Part shown: piece by piece, positions 34,396-42,765 of the stretch | Position numbering within the stretch: position 1 is the first letter of the stretch | Layout of the letters: the number at the start of each line of letters is the position of its first letter | DNA from: Saprospiraceae bacterium | GTDB lineage: Bacteria; Bacteroidota; Bacteroidia; Chitinophagales; Saprospiraceae | Length of the DNA: 64,000 nucleotides | Assembly: GCA_016715465.1 (NCBI GenBank) | Contig: JADKAA010000024.1 | Coordinates: forward strand, 1-64,000 | Direction: 5' to 3' | The notes under the pieces: generated by a model | What the model saw: the letters and a program-made list of their open reading frames with translations, nothing else | What the model was told of the DNA's origin: nothing | Database searches by the model: none | Position numbers and translations under genes: made by a program

Positions 34396-35040
34396 ATGAA
34401 GGTGTTTTTAATTCAATTTGTAATTTTAATTTTCTCCGCATCTGTATTTTCTCAAAGTACTTTTGGGTTAGAAATTAGAACAAGTAGAAATGTAACACAT
34501 AACAGCTCTAAAATAGTAGGAGGTAGTTATGGATTGGGCGGGTATAAGGTTACTAAAGAAGGTAACCCAATGACATTTAGTTATAGCATTGCGCTTGTTT
34601 TTAGCCCTAACACGGGAAGTATGCTCAAAATACATGTAGGGAGGCATCAAAATGGTAGAATAATAGATCTAACCGAATATGATGACACATTCTCTTCTTA
34701 TAGTTATGCGAATGTTGATTTACCTTATAACTACCTTCAACTTATTCCATCATATGCATATAATATCGTTAAGGGAAAATTTAATTTACCTTTCGAATTG
34801 GGTCTTGCAATAAACAAGCGAATTAATGAAGCAGATATATTTTTTCTTGGAATTACTGAATACAATTTTGATATTCGCATAAGTAGTGGTTTTCATTATA
34901 AAATGAATGAATTTAGCATCGGCAGTAATTTGGTATTTTCTAAATCCATAAAAAACTATGCAACCAAATCCGTAAATGGCAAATACAAACCCTACCAATT
35001 TGGAGTAGAATTATCAATAGGATATTTTTTTAAATCCTGA
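34396..35040 (+). CDS. Putative outer-membrane beta-barrel protein
   Basis: 214 residues. Signal peptide FVILIFSASVFSQ. The mature part has alternating strands with aromatic girdles and ends in SIGYFFKS, typical of small outer-membrane barrels (about eight strands; for example YNYLQLIPSYAYNIVKGKFNLPFELGLAINK). Function is unknown. It is alone in cassette 34378-35123, starting 18 bases after the boundary. Confidence 0.65.
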   Translation: MKVFLIQFVILIFSASVFSQSTFGLEIRTSRNVTHNSSKIVGGSYGLGGYKVTKEGNPMTFSYSIALVFSPNTGSMLKIHVGRHQNGRIIDLTEYDDTFSSYSYANVDLPYNYLQLIPSYAYNIVKGKFNLPFELGLAINKRINEADIFFLGITEYNFDIRISSGFHYKMNEFSIGSNLVFSKSIKNYATKSVNGKYKPYQFGVELSIGYFFKS

Positions 35041-35044
35041 ATTC

Positions 35045-35130
35045 AAACAAATGAGGAGTATCTTTTACAAGTTATATGAGATCAGACCTGCTATCGCTGC
35101 GTCCGCTCCATATCGCCCAACTGTTATCGG
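35045..35130 (+). repeat. attC-like site 19, degenerate (end of cassette 34378-35123)
   Basis: R' GTTATCGG (35123-35130). Possible arms TATATGAG and GCTCCATA; the loop CTGCTATCGCTGCGTCCG is shared with site 9. The R'' expected from the cassette start is not recognisable. Confidence 0.45.
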
Positions 35131-35261
35131 TCAGGCTAAGATGATAGTTCAACTTCATACAATAGTACAAGAAAATAAATTTGACAGACAAACAATGTGT
35201 ACGACTATTTGGAAACTGACTTTTATATCCTTGACAAGGTATATTTTCTGCTGTACTTAGC

Positions 35262-35269
35262 TATATTTG
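35262..35269 (+). promoter_or_regulatory. Possible -7 promoter box
   Basis: TATATTTG matches TAnnTTTG, 18 bases before the ATG at 35288. No well-placed -33 TTG was found, so this is tentative. Confidence 0.35.
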
Positions 35270-35287
35270 TGAATAAATGTATTTTTA

Positions 35288-36880
35288 ATGAATAAGCATC
35301 TTTTCTCTACTGCTCTCGCATACTTCATCCTTCTAAATGCAAATGCGCAAAAGCCTTCAATAAAATGGTGGTACAACACCAATGATTTCTCTGCAGGGCA
35401 GTCAGCTGCCAAAGATTTTGACGGCGATGGCAAGTATGAAATCACCTTTGGTTGTTACCGAAACGACAGCACCATCTATGCCCTAAATGCTGAGAATGGC
35501 AGTTTGCTTTGGAAGTATAATGCAAGTGCATTGGGCAGTCAGGGTTGTAACGACGTGGCACCAACAATCTATGATGTGGACAATGATGGGAAACAGGAGG
35601 TAATCGTGCCTGGTTCTTGCAATCCAAGAACATTTTGTTTCAATGGCGCTGATGGTTCTGTGAAGTGGTCTTGTGAGACCCGAGGCAGTGACTCTCCGCC
35701 AACCATAGCAGATTTGGATAATGATGGAAAACCTGAAATACTACATGGTGAATTTGGTGGCTGGGTCATTTGCATCAATGCCGAAGATGGTTCTGTTGCA
35801 TGGGAAACGAAGGTGGACGAAAATTCTTGGATTCAAACAGCGCCTACAATTGTTGATCTTGATGACAATGGAATACTAGACTTTGTAGTTGCAACCTGGA
35901 GTTTTGACTACAGAGACAGCATCTTTGCCTTTCGCGGTGACAATCAAACCAGACTCTGGGCTTACCCCGTGCACAATCATATCTATCATGGTACCGCCGT
36001 TTCAGATCTTGACAACGATGGCAAACCAGAATTGGTTATTGGATCCTATAATGATACCTTGTATTGTTTAAATGGTGAGAACGGTACAACCAACTGGAAA
36101 TACGCTGCAACGGGAGCAGTTATTGGCCCTGCGTCTTTAGGAGATCTTGACAATGATGGTAGTTGCGACGTGGTATTTGGTTCCGGATATCGCGTAAGCG
36201 CCCTTTCAAACAAAGGAGAACTCAAATGGTACTACCCTATTCCAAATGGAGGTTTTACTTTCAGGGGTGCCGCATTGGCAGACATTAACAATGACTCTTA
36301 TATAGATGTTCTGTTTGGCACTTACAATACAGGAGTACTATATGCTCTGAACGGGAATAATGCAAGCCTCATTTGGGATTTGGACCTTAATGAACATTAT
36401 GGCAACGCACTATTCGGATTAAATCATGCTCCGCTGGTTGCCGATTTTGACAATGACGACACCCTGGATGTTTTTGTTGTTGGTGGTTATGGAGTTTACC
36501 CTCAAACAACCGGGAATTTTGGAAGAGCCTACATGATCAAAGCAGGAAAAGGAAGAGGTCCGAACTGGCTCATGTTTCAAAACGATATACGCAGACAGTC
36601 ATCATTGTGTTCCCATGTACCCACTGCAATAAACGAAACCGTGGTGTTAAAAAATATCAAGGTGTTTCCTAATCCATCAATGAATGAAATAAATTTGGTT
36701 CTTGATAAATATCCATCAAGCAAAATTCAAATTGTTAACACAATCGGCGAAACAGTCTTTCAAGCAAGTGCAAGTGGCGAAATAAAAATTGATGTAAGCA
36801 ATTTCTCAAAAGGGTTTTATCTTGTTCAGATTTTCAGTGAAAATAAAAATTTTCAGATAAGTAAATTTTTTAAACAATAA
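35288..36880 (+). CDS. FG-GAP/VCBS propeller protein with T9SS sorting domain
   Basis: 530 residues. Signal peptide ALAYFILLNANAQ. At least seven FG-GAP/VCBS-type repeats with DxDxDG Ca-binding loops: DFDGDGKYEITFG, DVDNDGKQEVIVP, DLDNDGKPEILHG, DLDDNGILDFVVA, DLDNDGKPELVIG, DLDNDGSCDVVFG, DINNDSYIDVLFG. The last 75 residues (KVFPNPSMNEINLVLDK to KGFYLVQIFS and ISKFFKQ) are a type A C-terminal sorting domain for the type IX secretion system, so the protein goes to the cell surface or outside. T9SS confirms a Bacteroidota host. Last well-formed gene before the array decays. Confidence 0.9.
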   Translation: MNKHLFSTALAYFILLNANAQKPSIKWWYNTNDFSAGQSAAKDFDGDGKYEITFGCYRNDSTIYALNAENGSLLWKYNASALGSQGCNDVAPTIYDVDNDGKQEVIVPGSCNPRTFCFNGADGSVKWSCETRGSDSPPTIADLDNDGKPEILHGEFGGWVICINAEDGSVAWETKVDENSWIQTAPTIVDLDDNGILDFVVATWSFDYRDSIFAFRGDNQTRLWAYPVHNHIYHGTAVSDLDNDGKPELVIGSYNDTLYCLNGENGTTNWKYAATGAVIGPASLGDLDNDGSCDVVFGSGYRVSALSNKGELKWYYPIPNGGFTFRGAALADINNDSYIDVLFGTYNTGVLYALNGNNASLIWDLDLNEHYGNALFGLNHAPLVADFDNDDTLDVFVVGGYGVYPQTTGNFGRAYMIKAGKGRGPNWLMFQNDIRRQSSLCSHVPTAINETVVLKNIKVFPNPSMNEINLVLDKYPSSKIQIVNTIGETVFQASASGEIKIDVSNFSKGFYLVQIFSENKNFQISKFFKQ

Positions 36881-37593
36881 AATTGCCCAAAAAATGGCTA
36901 GTCAATGTTATTGACGATCCACTTTGTGCCAGCTACTAGGTAGCAAATAGACAAAAAATGTTAATCTTCGATACTTTGCATTTGACTTTGCACATCCATA
37001 TAGAGAAAGAACCCAGAACAGCAAACGAGGGCTTAGCAAAAGCGGTATTTCATTGCTCCGCAGACACATGTGTAGTTAATCATCCCGATAGCTATTGGGA
37101 TAATTCTCTTTATCAATCCCGGAAGCTTTCGCGATCGTGAAAATTTCCACCTTTGCCAAGCCCGAAAACATTATAGCCAAACAAAAAATACATAACCCAT
37201 TTACAATAGCGAAAGAGATTGTAGTAATACCCTTAAATTGTGTCCTATTTTTTATGGCCCGTTTAAGATGACTGGCGGAGCAATTGTAAGTTACGCAAAA
37301 TAATGGAGCCAATAAAAGTAAAATATTATTCATAATAATTTGTGGCACACATTGAAATAAAAGTAGGTGGGTGGAGTCGAATTTCTCTGTTTCATTTATC
37401 ATTTATCATTGAAACATTATGCTAAAAAACAATATCAAAAACCCTTTCATATTTCTGCAGTGGGTAGTTTTGCCTGGTTTGTAATTTAAATTTTAATGCC
37501 TTTGGAATTAATACATTTTCCATCATAACAAGTTATTGAAAATATGCATCTGTGAAAACAGAAAGCTGTTTAATTATATTTAAAATAGTCAAA
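36881..37593 (+). other. Gene-free stretch with decayed attC-like site
   Basis: No gene is supported. The stretch holds attC-like site 20 (separate entry), a palindrome TCCCGATAGCTATTGGGA at 37083-37100 within its loop, and AT-rich leader sequence before the dehydrogenase. Confidence 0.5.
37029..37178 (+). repeat. attC-like site 20, degenerate
   Basis: Arms GGGCTTAGCAAAAGCGG (37029-37045) and CCACCTTTGCCAAGCCC (37147-37163) pair along most of their length. The R' position reads ATTATAGCC (37170-37178), so GTT has become ATT. No clear R''. The loop has the recurring TGCTCCGCAGACA motif of long-class sites, which shows common descent. Confidence 0.55.
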
Positions 37594-38724
37594 ATGAAAA
37601 ACATTTTTATTCTAGGTGCCGGTATGGTAGGCAGTGCTATGGCCTTTGATTTGGCAAAGAAACACAATGTAACGGTAGCCGATTTAAGCGACAATGCATT
37701 AGAAAAAATAAAAAATAAAAATTTCCGCATTTCCACACTTCAGTTAAATGCAATAGATAAGGAACTTTTAGCGGCAGCAATCACCCCATTTGACATTGTG
37801 CTTTGCGCTGTGCCTGGTTTTATGGGGTTTGAAACCTTAAAAACAATTATAGAAACAGGTAAAAATGTTGTTGATATTTCATTTTTTCCAGAAAATTCAC
37901 TTAAATTAGATGCTTTGGCAAAACAAAAAGGGGTTGTGGCTATTGTTGATTGCGGAGTAGCTCCGGGAATGGACAATCTTATTTTGGGATATCATAATGA
38001 AAAAATGAACCTGACCGATTTTGAATGCTTGGTTGGCGGATTGCCTAAAGTTAAAAAATGGCCGTTTAATTATAAAGCCCCATTTTCTCCTGTTGATGTT
38101 ATTGAGGAATATACTCGCCCTGCACGCTATGTAGAAAATGGTGAAATTATTACAAAGCCTGCATTGTCCGATGTCGAACATATTGAAATAGCAGGAGTGG
38201 GAACGTTGGAGGCATTTAATTCTGATGGATTGCGCTCTATTATCTTTACTATGTCCCATATAAAAAATATGAAAGAGAAAACAATGCGTTATCCAGGGCA
38301 TATTGAAAAAGTGGTGGCTTTACGCGAATCCGGATTTTTTAGCAAAGAGGCAATAAAATTGAATGGTGTGGATATTGTGCCTTTGGATTTTACCTCAAAA
38401 ATTTTATTTTGCGAATGGAAATTAGGAGATACTGAGGAGGAGATTACCGTGATGAGGGTTACTGTTACCGGAGAAGAAAATGGAATTATAAAAACAATAA
38501 CTTATCATTTATTTGATGAATACAATAAAGAAACTCAAACATCATCAATGGCAAGAACAACAGGTTATACAGCTACAGCAGCAGTTAACTTAGTCTTAGA
38601 AAATGTTTTTACCGAAACCGGTGTTTTTCCTCCTGAATTAGTTGGAAAACACGAAAGATGTTTTAATTACTTTATGGAGTATTTAAAGGAAAGGGGCGTT
38701 AATTATCGCAAAGAAGAAATGTAA
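37594..38724 (+). CDS. Saccharopine dehydrogenase-family protein
   Basis: 376 residues from the ATG at 37594, chosen because the Rossmann motif starts directly (MKNIFILGAGMVGSAMAFDLAK). Typical family segments follow: CAVPGFMGFETLKTIIETGKNVVDISFF, IVDCGVAPGMDNLILGYH, and a C-terminal domain with KTMRYPGHIEKVVALRESGFF. Relatives are lysine-pathway saccharopine dehydrogenases (LYS9-like) and carboxynorspermidine synthases that use NAD(P). The exact substrate is not clear. A metabolic enzyme is unusual cargo next to a cassette array, so this gene may be either cassette cargo or old chromosome. Confidence 0.85.
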   Translation: MKNIFILGAGMVGSAMAFDLAKKHNVTVADLSDNALEKIKNKNFRISTLQLNAIDKELLAAAITPFDIVLCAVPGFMGFETLKTIIETGKNVVDISFFPENSLKLDALAKQKGVVAIVDCGVAPGMDNLILGYHNEKMNLTDFECLVGGLPKVKKWPFNYKAPFSPVDVIEEYTRPARYVENGEIITKPALSDVEHIEIAGVGTLEAFNSDGLRSIIFTMSHIKNMKEKTMRYPGHIEKVVALRESGFFSKEAIKLNGVDIVPLDFTSKILFCEWKLGDTEEEITVMRVTVTGEENGIIKTITYHLFDEYNKETQTSSMARTTGYTATAAVNLVLENVFTETGVFPPELVGKHERCFNYFMEYLKERGVNYRKEEM

Positions 38725-39088
38725 TTTCTTCTTTCTAAGAATAAACGACTTGAGCTAAATGTAAAAACTAAGGACCGTGCAAAGCTGCGAAATAGCGCAG
38801 TGGGTGGGACGTAATTAAATCAATTGAAATGTTATTGTCAATATTATTGCTTGGTTGAAAGTGAAGTGCTACTCTGACCGAAGAGAGAAGCACTGGCCAT
38901 AACCGCACCTACCCAAAAGGGGGGAGGTCGTGTTTAAAAGGAAAAATTCTGGATAATCAAACCTTTGTTTTTCAAATCATCCCGATAGTTATCGGGACTG
39001 ATAGAAACCCCTTTTTTCGGGTGGCTGAAACCCGTTGCCTGCAACCCTATCGAAACTCGTATCCTATTCAAAATCTAATTATATAAGT
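38725..39088 (+). other. Gene-free stretch with remains of an attC-like site
   Basis: No gene is supported. GTTGCCTGC (39034-39042) is a clean R'-type box whose complement GCAGGCAAC closes the next cassette at 40116. The matching palindrome just upstream is not convincing (weak pairing of TGGGTGGGAC at 38801 with GCACCTACCC at 38905). A palindrome TCCCGATAGTTATCGGGA lies at 38980-38997. Confidence 0.5.
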
Positions 39089-40087
39089 ATGCCAACAAAG
39101 AAAATAAGGTCTGAGCACTGTAAAAATTGCAACTACGATTTCAGGATTGACATCCCGCATATGAAATACTGCCCTAATTGCGGGCAGGAAAATCATAGTC
39201 CCAGAATGCCATTCTTTCATTACCTTTACGAGTTAATGGAGGGCATTTTCCATCTGGACAATAAAACATGGCTAACTATTAAGACCCTGTTTGCCCGACC
39301 AGGTCAGATTACTAAAGATTTTATTGAAGATAAGCGGAACCGATATTCCCCTCCCGTCAGGATGTATATCTGGTGTACTGCATTTTTTATGTTTAGTTTT
39401 TGGCTTTTAATCGATACTATTATCCACCATTCTGAACAGGCTTCCGAAGCAAATAAATCATTGAGTGAGCAGTTTGATGAAATGGCTGATTTAACAAGCA
39501 CTCCAATAAGAATTATTATGAGTGGGTTTTGGCCTACGCTTCCTTCAACGCCTTTAAGCAGGCAGCGGATTTTAAAAAACATACCGGACAATGAAATTAA
39601 AAGCTGGCTACAGAAACAAAACTACCCTGCTGACTATTTTAATATTCAATTAGTTAAAGCCTACCGGACACAGATCAATAGTCAGCTAACCAGATCTGCC
39701 TACACAAAGAAATTGACAACAGGATATAATATAATATTTGTATTGATGCTTCCTTTTAATGCATTAATACTATTCCCTTTTCTTTATAGAAAAAAAATAT
39801 TCTACTATGATGCTATGATATTCACAGTTCATATTAATACCTGGATTCCACTTTTTCAGGCCTTATGGATGTGGGTATTGGTGGTGATGATGGGTTTCCT
39901 GCATGCTCCTGAATCAGTATTTTTGTCAATACCTATTATCAATGCTGCTTATTACTTTTTTGCATTAAAGAGAGCATTTGGTTTTAGTGGGATAAGTACA
40001 ATCGTACGATGGCTCCCTACATTTGTTATTGACACATTTTACCATTGGCTTATATTATTGTTGTATGCTGCCTGGTTTATGACTTAA
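39089..40087 (+). CDS. DUF3667 membrane protein with zinc ribbon
   Basis: 332 residues from the ATG at 39089; an upstream TTG would start inside the recombination box. N-terminal zinc ribbon CKNCNYDFRIDIPHMKYCPNCGQENHSPRM (residues 9-38), then the DUF3667 core HYLYELMEGIFHLDNKTWLTIKTLFARPGQITKDFIEDKRNRYSPPVRMYI and four to five membrane helices (FMFSFWLLIDTII, IIFVLMLPFNALILFPFLY, FQALWMWVLVVMMGFL, FVIDTFYHWLILLLYAAWF). The family is widespread in Bacteroidota with no known function. Single gene of cassette 39035-40176. Confidence 0.85.
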   Translation: MPTKKIRSEHCKNCNYDFRIDIPHMKYCPNCGQENHSPRMPFFHYLYELMEGIFHLDNKTWLTIKTLFARPGQITKDFIEDKRNRYSPPVRMYIWCTAFFMFSFWLLIDTIIHHSEQASEANKSLSEQFDEMADLTSTPIRIIMSGFWPTLPSTPLSRQRILKNIPDNEIKSWLQKQNYPADYFNIQLVKAYRTQINSQLTRSAYTKKLTTGYNIIFVLMLPFNALILFPFLYRKKIFYYDAMIFTVHINTWIPLFQALWMWVLVVMMGFLHAPESVFLSIPIINAAYYFFALKRAFGFSGISTIVRWLPTFVIDTFYHWLILLLYAAWFMT

Positions 40088-40115
40088 AGGTACTTACCGC
40101 AGCATGTAAAAGGCA

Positions 40116-40185
40116 GCAGGCAACAAGGCTCTGGTGGTGGATTCGCTATTGCTAGATCCATCATATAACCTGACCGTTGACGTTC
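40116..40185 (+). repeat. attC-like site 21 (end of DUF3667 cassette, 39035-40176)
   Basis: R'' GCAGGCAAC (40116-40124) pairs exactly with TTGCCTGC at 39035. L arms TGGTGGAT and ATCCATCA with a loop ATTCGCTATTGCTAG-like, as in the HigBA sites. R' GTTGACGTTC (40176-40185). It is the last clear site; I found no downstream R'' complementary to TTGACGTTC. Confidence 0.8.
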
Positions 40186-40282
40186 ATTGAATGCATCCCA
40201 CAATTAAGCATATCAAAAATTATTATTTACCTTTATAAAAAATATTTTCACAAATTTTCATAATATATAGATTCGAGTCATC

Positions 40283-41384
40283 ATGAGACACCATTTTATT
40301 ATAATTTATATACTCCTATTAAGTGCGGGAGTATCTGCCCAAAATGTTGGTATTGGTACCACAGCTCCTGCAAGTAAACTTGCGATAGTTGGGGAAACCG
40401 GGAGCCCTGCTATTCCAGGGACAACTTCCACTGGTGTATTGAGAGTCGGAGTGGGTAACAATAATAATGAAGGTATTGATATTGGCAAATCTCAAACTTC
40501 ACCTTTTTCAGGATGGGTCCAATCAGGATTCAACGGAACTACAGCTGATCCACTGTCATTCCAGCCACTTGGTGGAAGTGTAGGCATAGGTGTTCTGGCC
40601 CCAAATGCGTCAGCTGCCCTGGATGTGACATCCACTACTCAGGGTTTCCTTCCTCCTCGGATGACTTTGGCACAAAGAAATGCCATCACCACACCCGCAG
40701 AAGGACTGATGATATCTTGCACAGACTGCAGCACAAAAGGTCTACATCAGTACATCAATGGAGCGTGGCAAGCGATGACCTCAAGTAACACCGGCAATTA
40801 CGGCACGGTAGTCAATCCTGTCACTGGAAAAGTGTGGTTGGACCGCAATCTGGGTGCTACCCAAGTGGCTACCAGCTCTACAGATGTCGCCAGTTAAGGC
40901 GACATCTACCAATGGGGCAGGGCAGCAGACGGCCATCAGGTGCGGACACCACTTTCTGCAACACAGAATACACAAGCTACTACCTGGTTGGCTGATGAAG
41001 GAAGTAATTTGTGGGATGGTAAGTTTATTATAGGGTTTACCGATTGGTTAACTCCGGCATCCACAGATCTGTGGTCAGGTACGGCTGCAGAAAACAATCC
41101 ATGTCCTTCGGGATATCGGGTACCTACCAATGCGGAGTGGAATCAGGAGCGACGGACGTGGTCTTCCAATAAGGCAGCAGGAGCATTTGCATCGCTTAAA
41201 TTGCCTATGGCGGGCCTCCGCTTCAGCAGCAATGGTTTGGTCTGCAGTGTCGGTTGTTGGCATCTATTGGAGCTCTACGGTTAGCGGTTCCAGTTCCCGC
41301 TACCTCTACTTCCTTAGCAGCAATGCCTACATGCTCGACTACTACCGAGCGTACGGATTCTCTGTGCGTTGCCTTAAGGATTGA
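40283..41384 (+). pseudogene. FISUMP-domain surface protein, likely DGR target, interrupted
   Basis: Signal peptide IIYILLLSAGVSAQ, a phage-tail-like segment (NVGIGTTAPASKLAIVGE, SAALDVTSTTQGFLPPRM), then a Fibrobacter-type paralogous domain (VVNPVTGKVWLDRNLGATQVA..., IYQWGRAADGHQVRTP, PCPSGYRVPTNAEW, IYWSSTVSGSSS) ending GFSVRCLKD. A TAA at 40895-40897 replaces a Tyr codon in the same frame (SYGDIYQWGR expected), and an indel near 41255 changes frame. The last 40 codons are rich in NNC codons. That end, and the next two genes, make it a diversity-generating retroelement target. As written it is non-functional. Confidence 0.75.
41250..41384 (+). repeat. Candidate variable repeat (VR) of diversity-generating retroelement
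   Basis: From CTATTGGAGC to the stop, the coding strand is a series of NNC codons (TAC, CTC, TAC, TTC, AGC, AGC, TAC, CTC, GAC, TAC, TAC, TAC). This is the expected outcome of adenine-directed mutagenesis of AAC codons in a template. The template itself is not in the window. Confidence 0.55.
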
Positions 41385-41436
41385 TACTTTGATTAGCGAA
41401 GCGATTTGTCCCGATGTCTATCTGGATTGACACTTG

Positions 41437-41466
41437 ATCTATGCCGTCCCGTAGGTTGGCATAGAT
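41437..41466 (+). other. Hairpin downstream of VR
   Basis: Perfect 9-bp stem ATCTATGCC/GGCATAGAT with a 12-base loop, 52 bases after the target stop codon. Stem-loops at this position assist target recognition in other diversity-generating retroelements. Confidence 0.5.
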
Positions 41467-41471
41467 GAAAT

Positions 41472-41496
41472 ACCGCGTAGCGGTCGGTTTTTTTTG
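41472..41496 (+). terminator. Rho-independent terminator
   Basis: Short stem ACCGC (41472-41476) and GCGGT (41480-41484), then CGG and a run of eight T. It would end the target transcript before the accessory gene. Confidence 0.6.
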
Positions 41497-41511
41497 AAAA
41501 CATACCTTATA

Positions 41512-41898
41512 ATGACTATTGTAGAGAAAATTGATTCGGCAAAAAGCAATAAATACTTCATCCTTTTTAAGGAAAGGCTTTTTTACAAGTGTTATAACCA
41601 AAATGCTATGGTATTTGTGAGTAAGGTAAAAAATTACAAGGTCAGTTCAAAATACGTAAAAAGTGTAGGAGAAGATGTGTATAGTGTTGGTTTTCCAGTT
41701 AGTGAAGTCAAGAAAGGTAGTTTGAGTGTAGCTAATATTTTAGAAAAAATTGGAGCAAAGGGTTTTGAAGAGAACGAAGGAAATATAGTTTTTTTGCGTA
41801 ACGATATAGGTACAAAAAAAGATTATAAAACATGGAAAGAGACCATACAAGAAAGATATATTGGAATAGTAAAACAGCCCACTACGCAATATCAGTAA
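41512..41898 (+). CDS. MutS-domain-I-like accessory protein (DGR-associated)
   Basis: 128 residues from the ATG at 41512. The pattern KSNKYFILFKERLFYKCYNQNAMVF ... VYSVGFPVSEV ... ILEKIGAKGFEE resembles domain I of MutS (mismatch-binding N-terminal domain: LFRLGDFYE..GEDA, then AGVPYH, then L...GYKV) but lacks the rest of MutS. Stand-alone MutS-I-like genes are known between target and reverse transcriptase in Bacteroidota diversity-generating retroelements. Position between the VR-bearing gene and a reverse transcriptase remnant supports this. Its exact job is unknown. Confidence 0.65.
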   Translation: MTIVEKIDSAKSNKYFILFKERLFYKCYNQNAMVFVSKVKNYKVSSKYVKSVGEDVYSVGFPVSEVKKGSLSVANILEKIGAKGFEENEGNIVFLRNDIGTKKDYKTWKETIQERYIGIVKQPTTQYQ

Positions 41899-42014
41899 TC
41901 AATCTATGCGGACAAGTTAATATCCATGATAAAAAATTTTCATTTGGCAAACAACACAGCTATGCAAGGACCTGGTTTTATACAAGATTTAAAAATTGAA
42001 GTCATCGGTTAGAA

Positions 42015-42243
42015 AAAACAATTGAATCATTTGAATATTTGCTTTATCAGTTGCATGTATCTTATTTACAAGCCCGCAAAAACAAATGCAATACGCATAA
42101 TCAATTGGCATTTGAGATAAATCAGGAACAAATTTACTTGCATTGGCTGAAGCAATTTATGAGCGAAAATATGCACACAAGCCTTGTATCGCTTTCATTA
42201 GTTAAAAGCCGTTTATGCGAGAGATATTGGCTGCTGATTTTAA
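42015..42243 (+). pseudogene. Diversity-generating retroelement reverse transcriptase, N-terminal remnant
   Basis: Frame pieces give FEYLLYQLHVSYLQARKNKCNTHNQLAFEINQEQ, which matches the N-terminal region of DGR reverse transcriptases (QARKGKR...FE.NLE.NLL). In the next frame follows KPFMREILAADF, the conserved segment before motif 1 (KP..REIFAADFRDRIVHHLL). The gene is cut at about 42243 in a C run, directly where an inverted IS30 transposase fragment begins. The catalytic YxDD part is missing. No template repeat was found in the 116 bases between this remnant and the accessory gene. Confidence 0.65.
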
Positions 42244-42614
42244 CCGCCCCCCCTTTTTATATATAGTGCTGTGTATTTATAAATCGTCTCAGGACTAACA
42301 AGATCTAGCCCCTCGGAATTTGGCCTGTTACTAATCTGTTCTGGGCTCCATTGATCCTCAATTTTCTTTTCAATGTACTCCTTAACAGGTTCTGTAAGTT
42401 TGACCCTTTTGGGCTTGCTATGTAGCCTGCTTTGATACTTTTTGTGCGCTAATTCAGGCTTATATTTCCCGGTTCTCTGATCACAATTACGCATAATTTC
42501 TATGCTAACAACCGATTTGTCTTTACCAATCGCTATTCCAATCTCATCCAACTTTTTATTCTTTGACAGCATTCTTGAAATTACATATCTTTGTTCTAAG
42601 GTTACATGACTCAT
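42240..42614 (-). pseudogene. IS30-family transposase, N-terminal fragment
   Basis: Starts MSHVTLEQRYVISRMLSKNK with an IS30-type helix-turn-helix (LDEIGIAIGKDKSVVSIEIMRN) and the tail WSPEQISNRPNSEG..VSPETIYKY, which precedes the DDE catalytic domain in full proteins. About 125 of roughly 320 residues remain. The 3' side joins the reverse transcriptase remnant at 42243, so the insertion or a later deletion truncated both genes. Confidence 0.8.
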
Positions 42615-42765
42615 ATATACATCTTTTGGACGAGGGACAATATAAGACAAGTATTCCATTCAGAAGAGAGGGGGAGCCTTCCCTCTTTCTTTTGAAAAAA
42701 TATTATCTCCTTATTGTCTATCTCAATAGTTGCATTTGTGACTTGAATCTACATAGGTAAATAGG

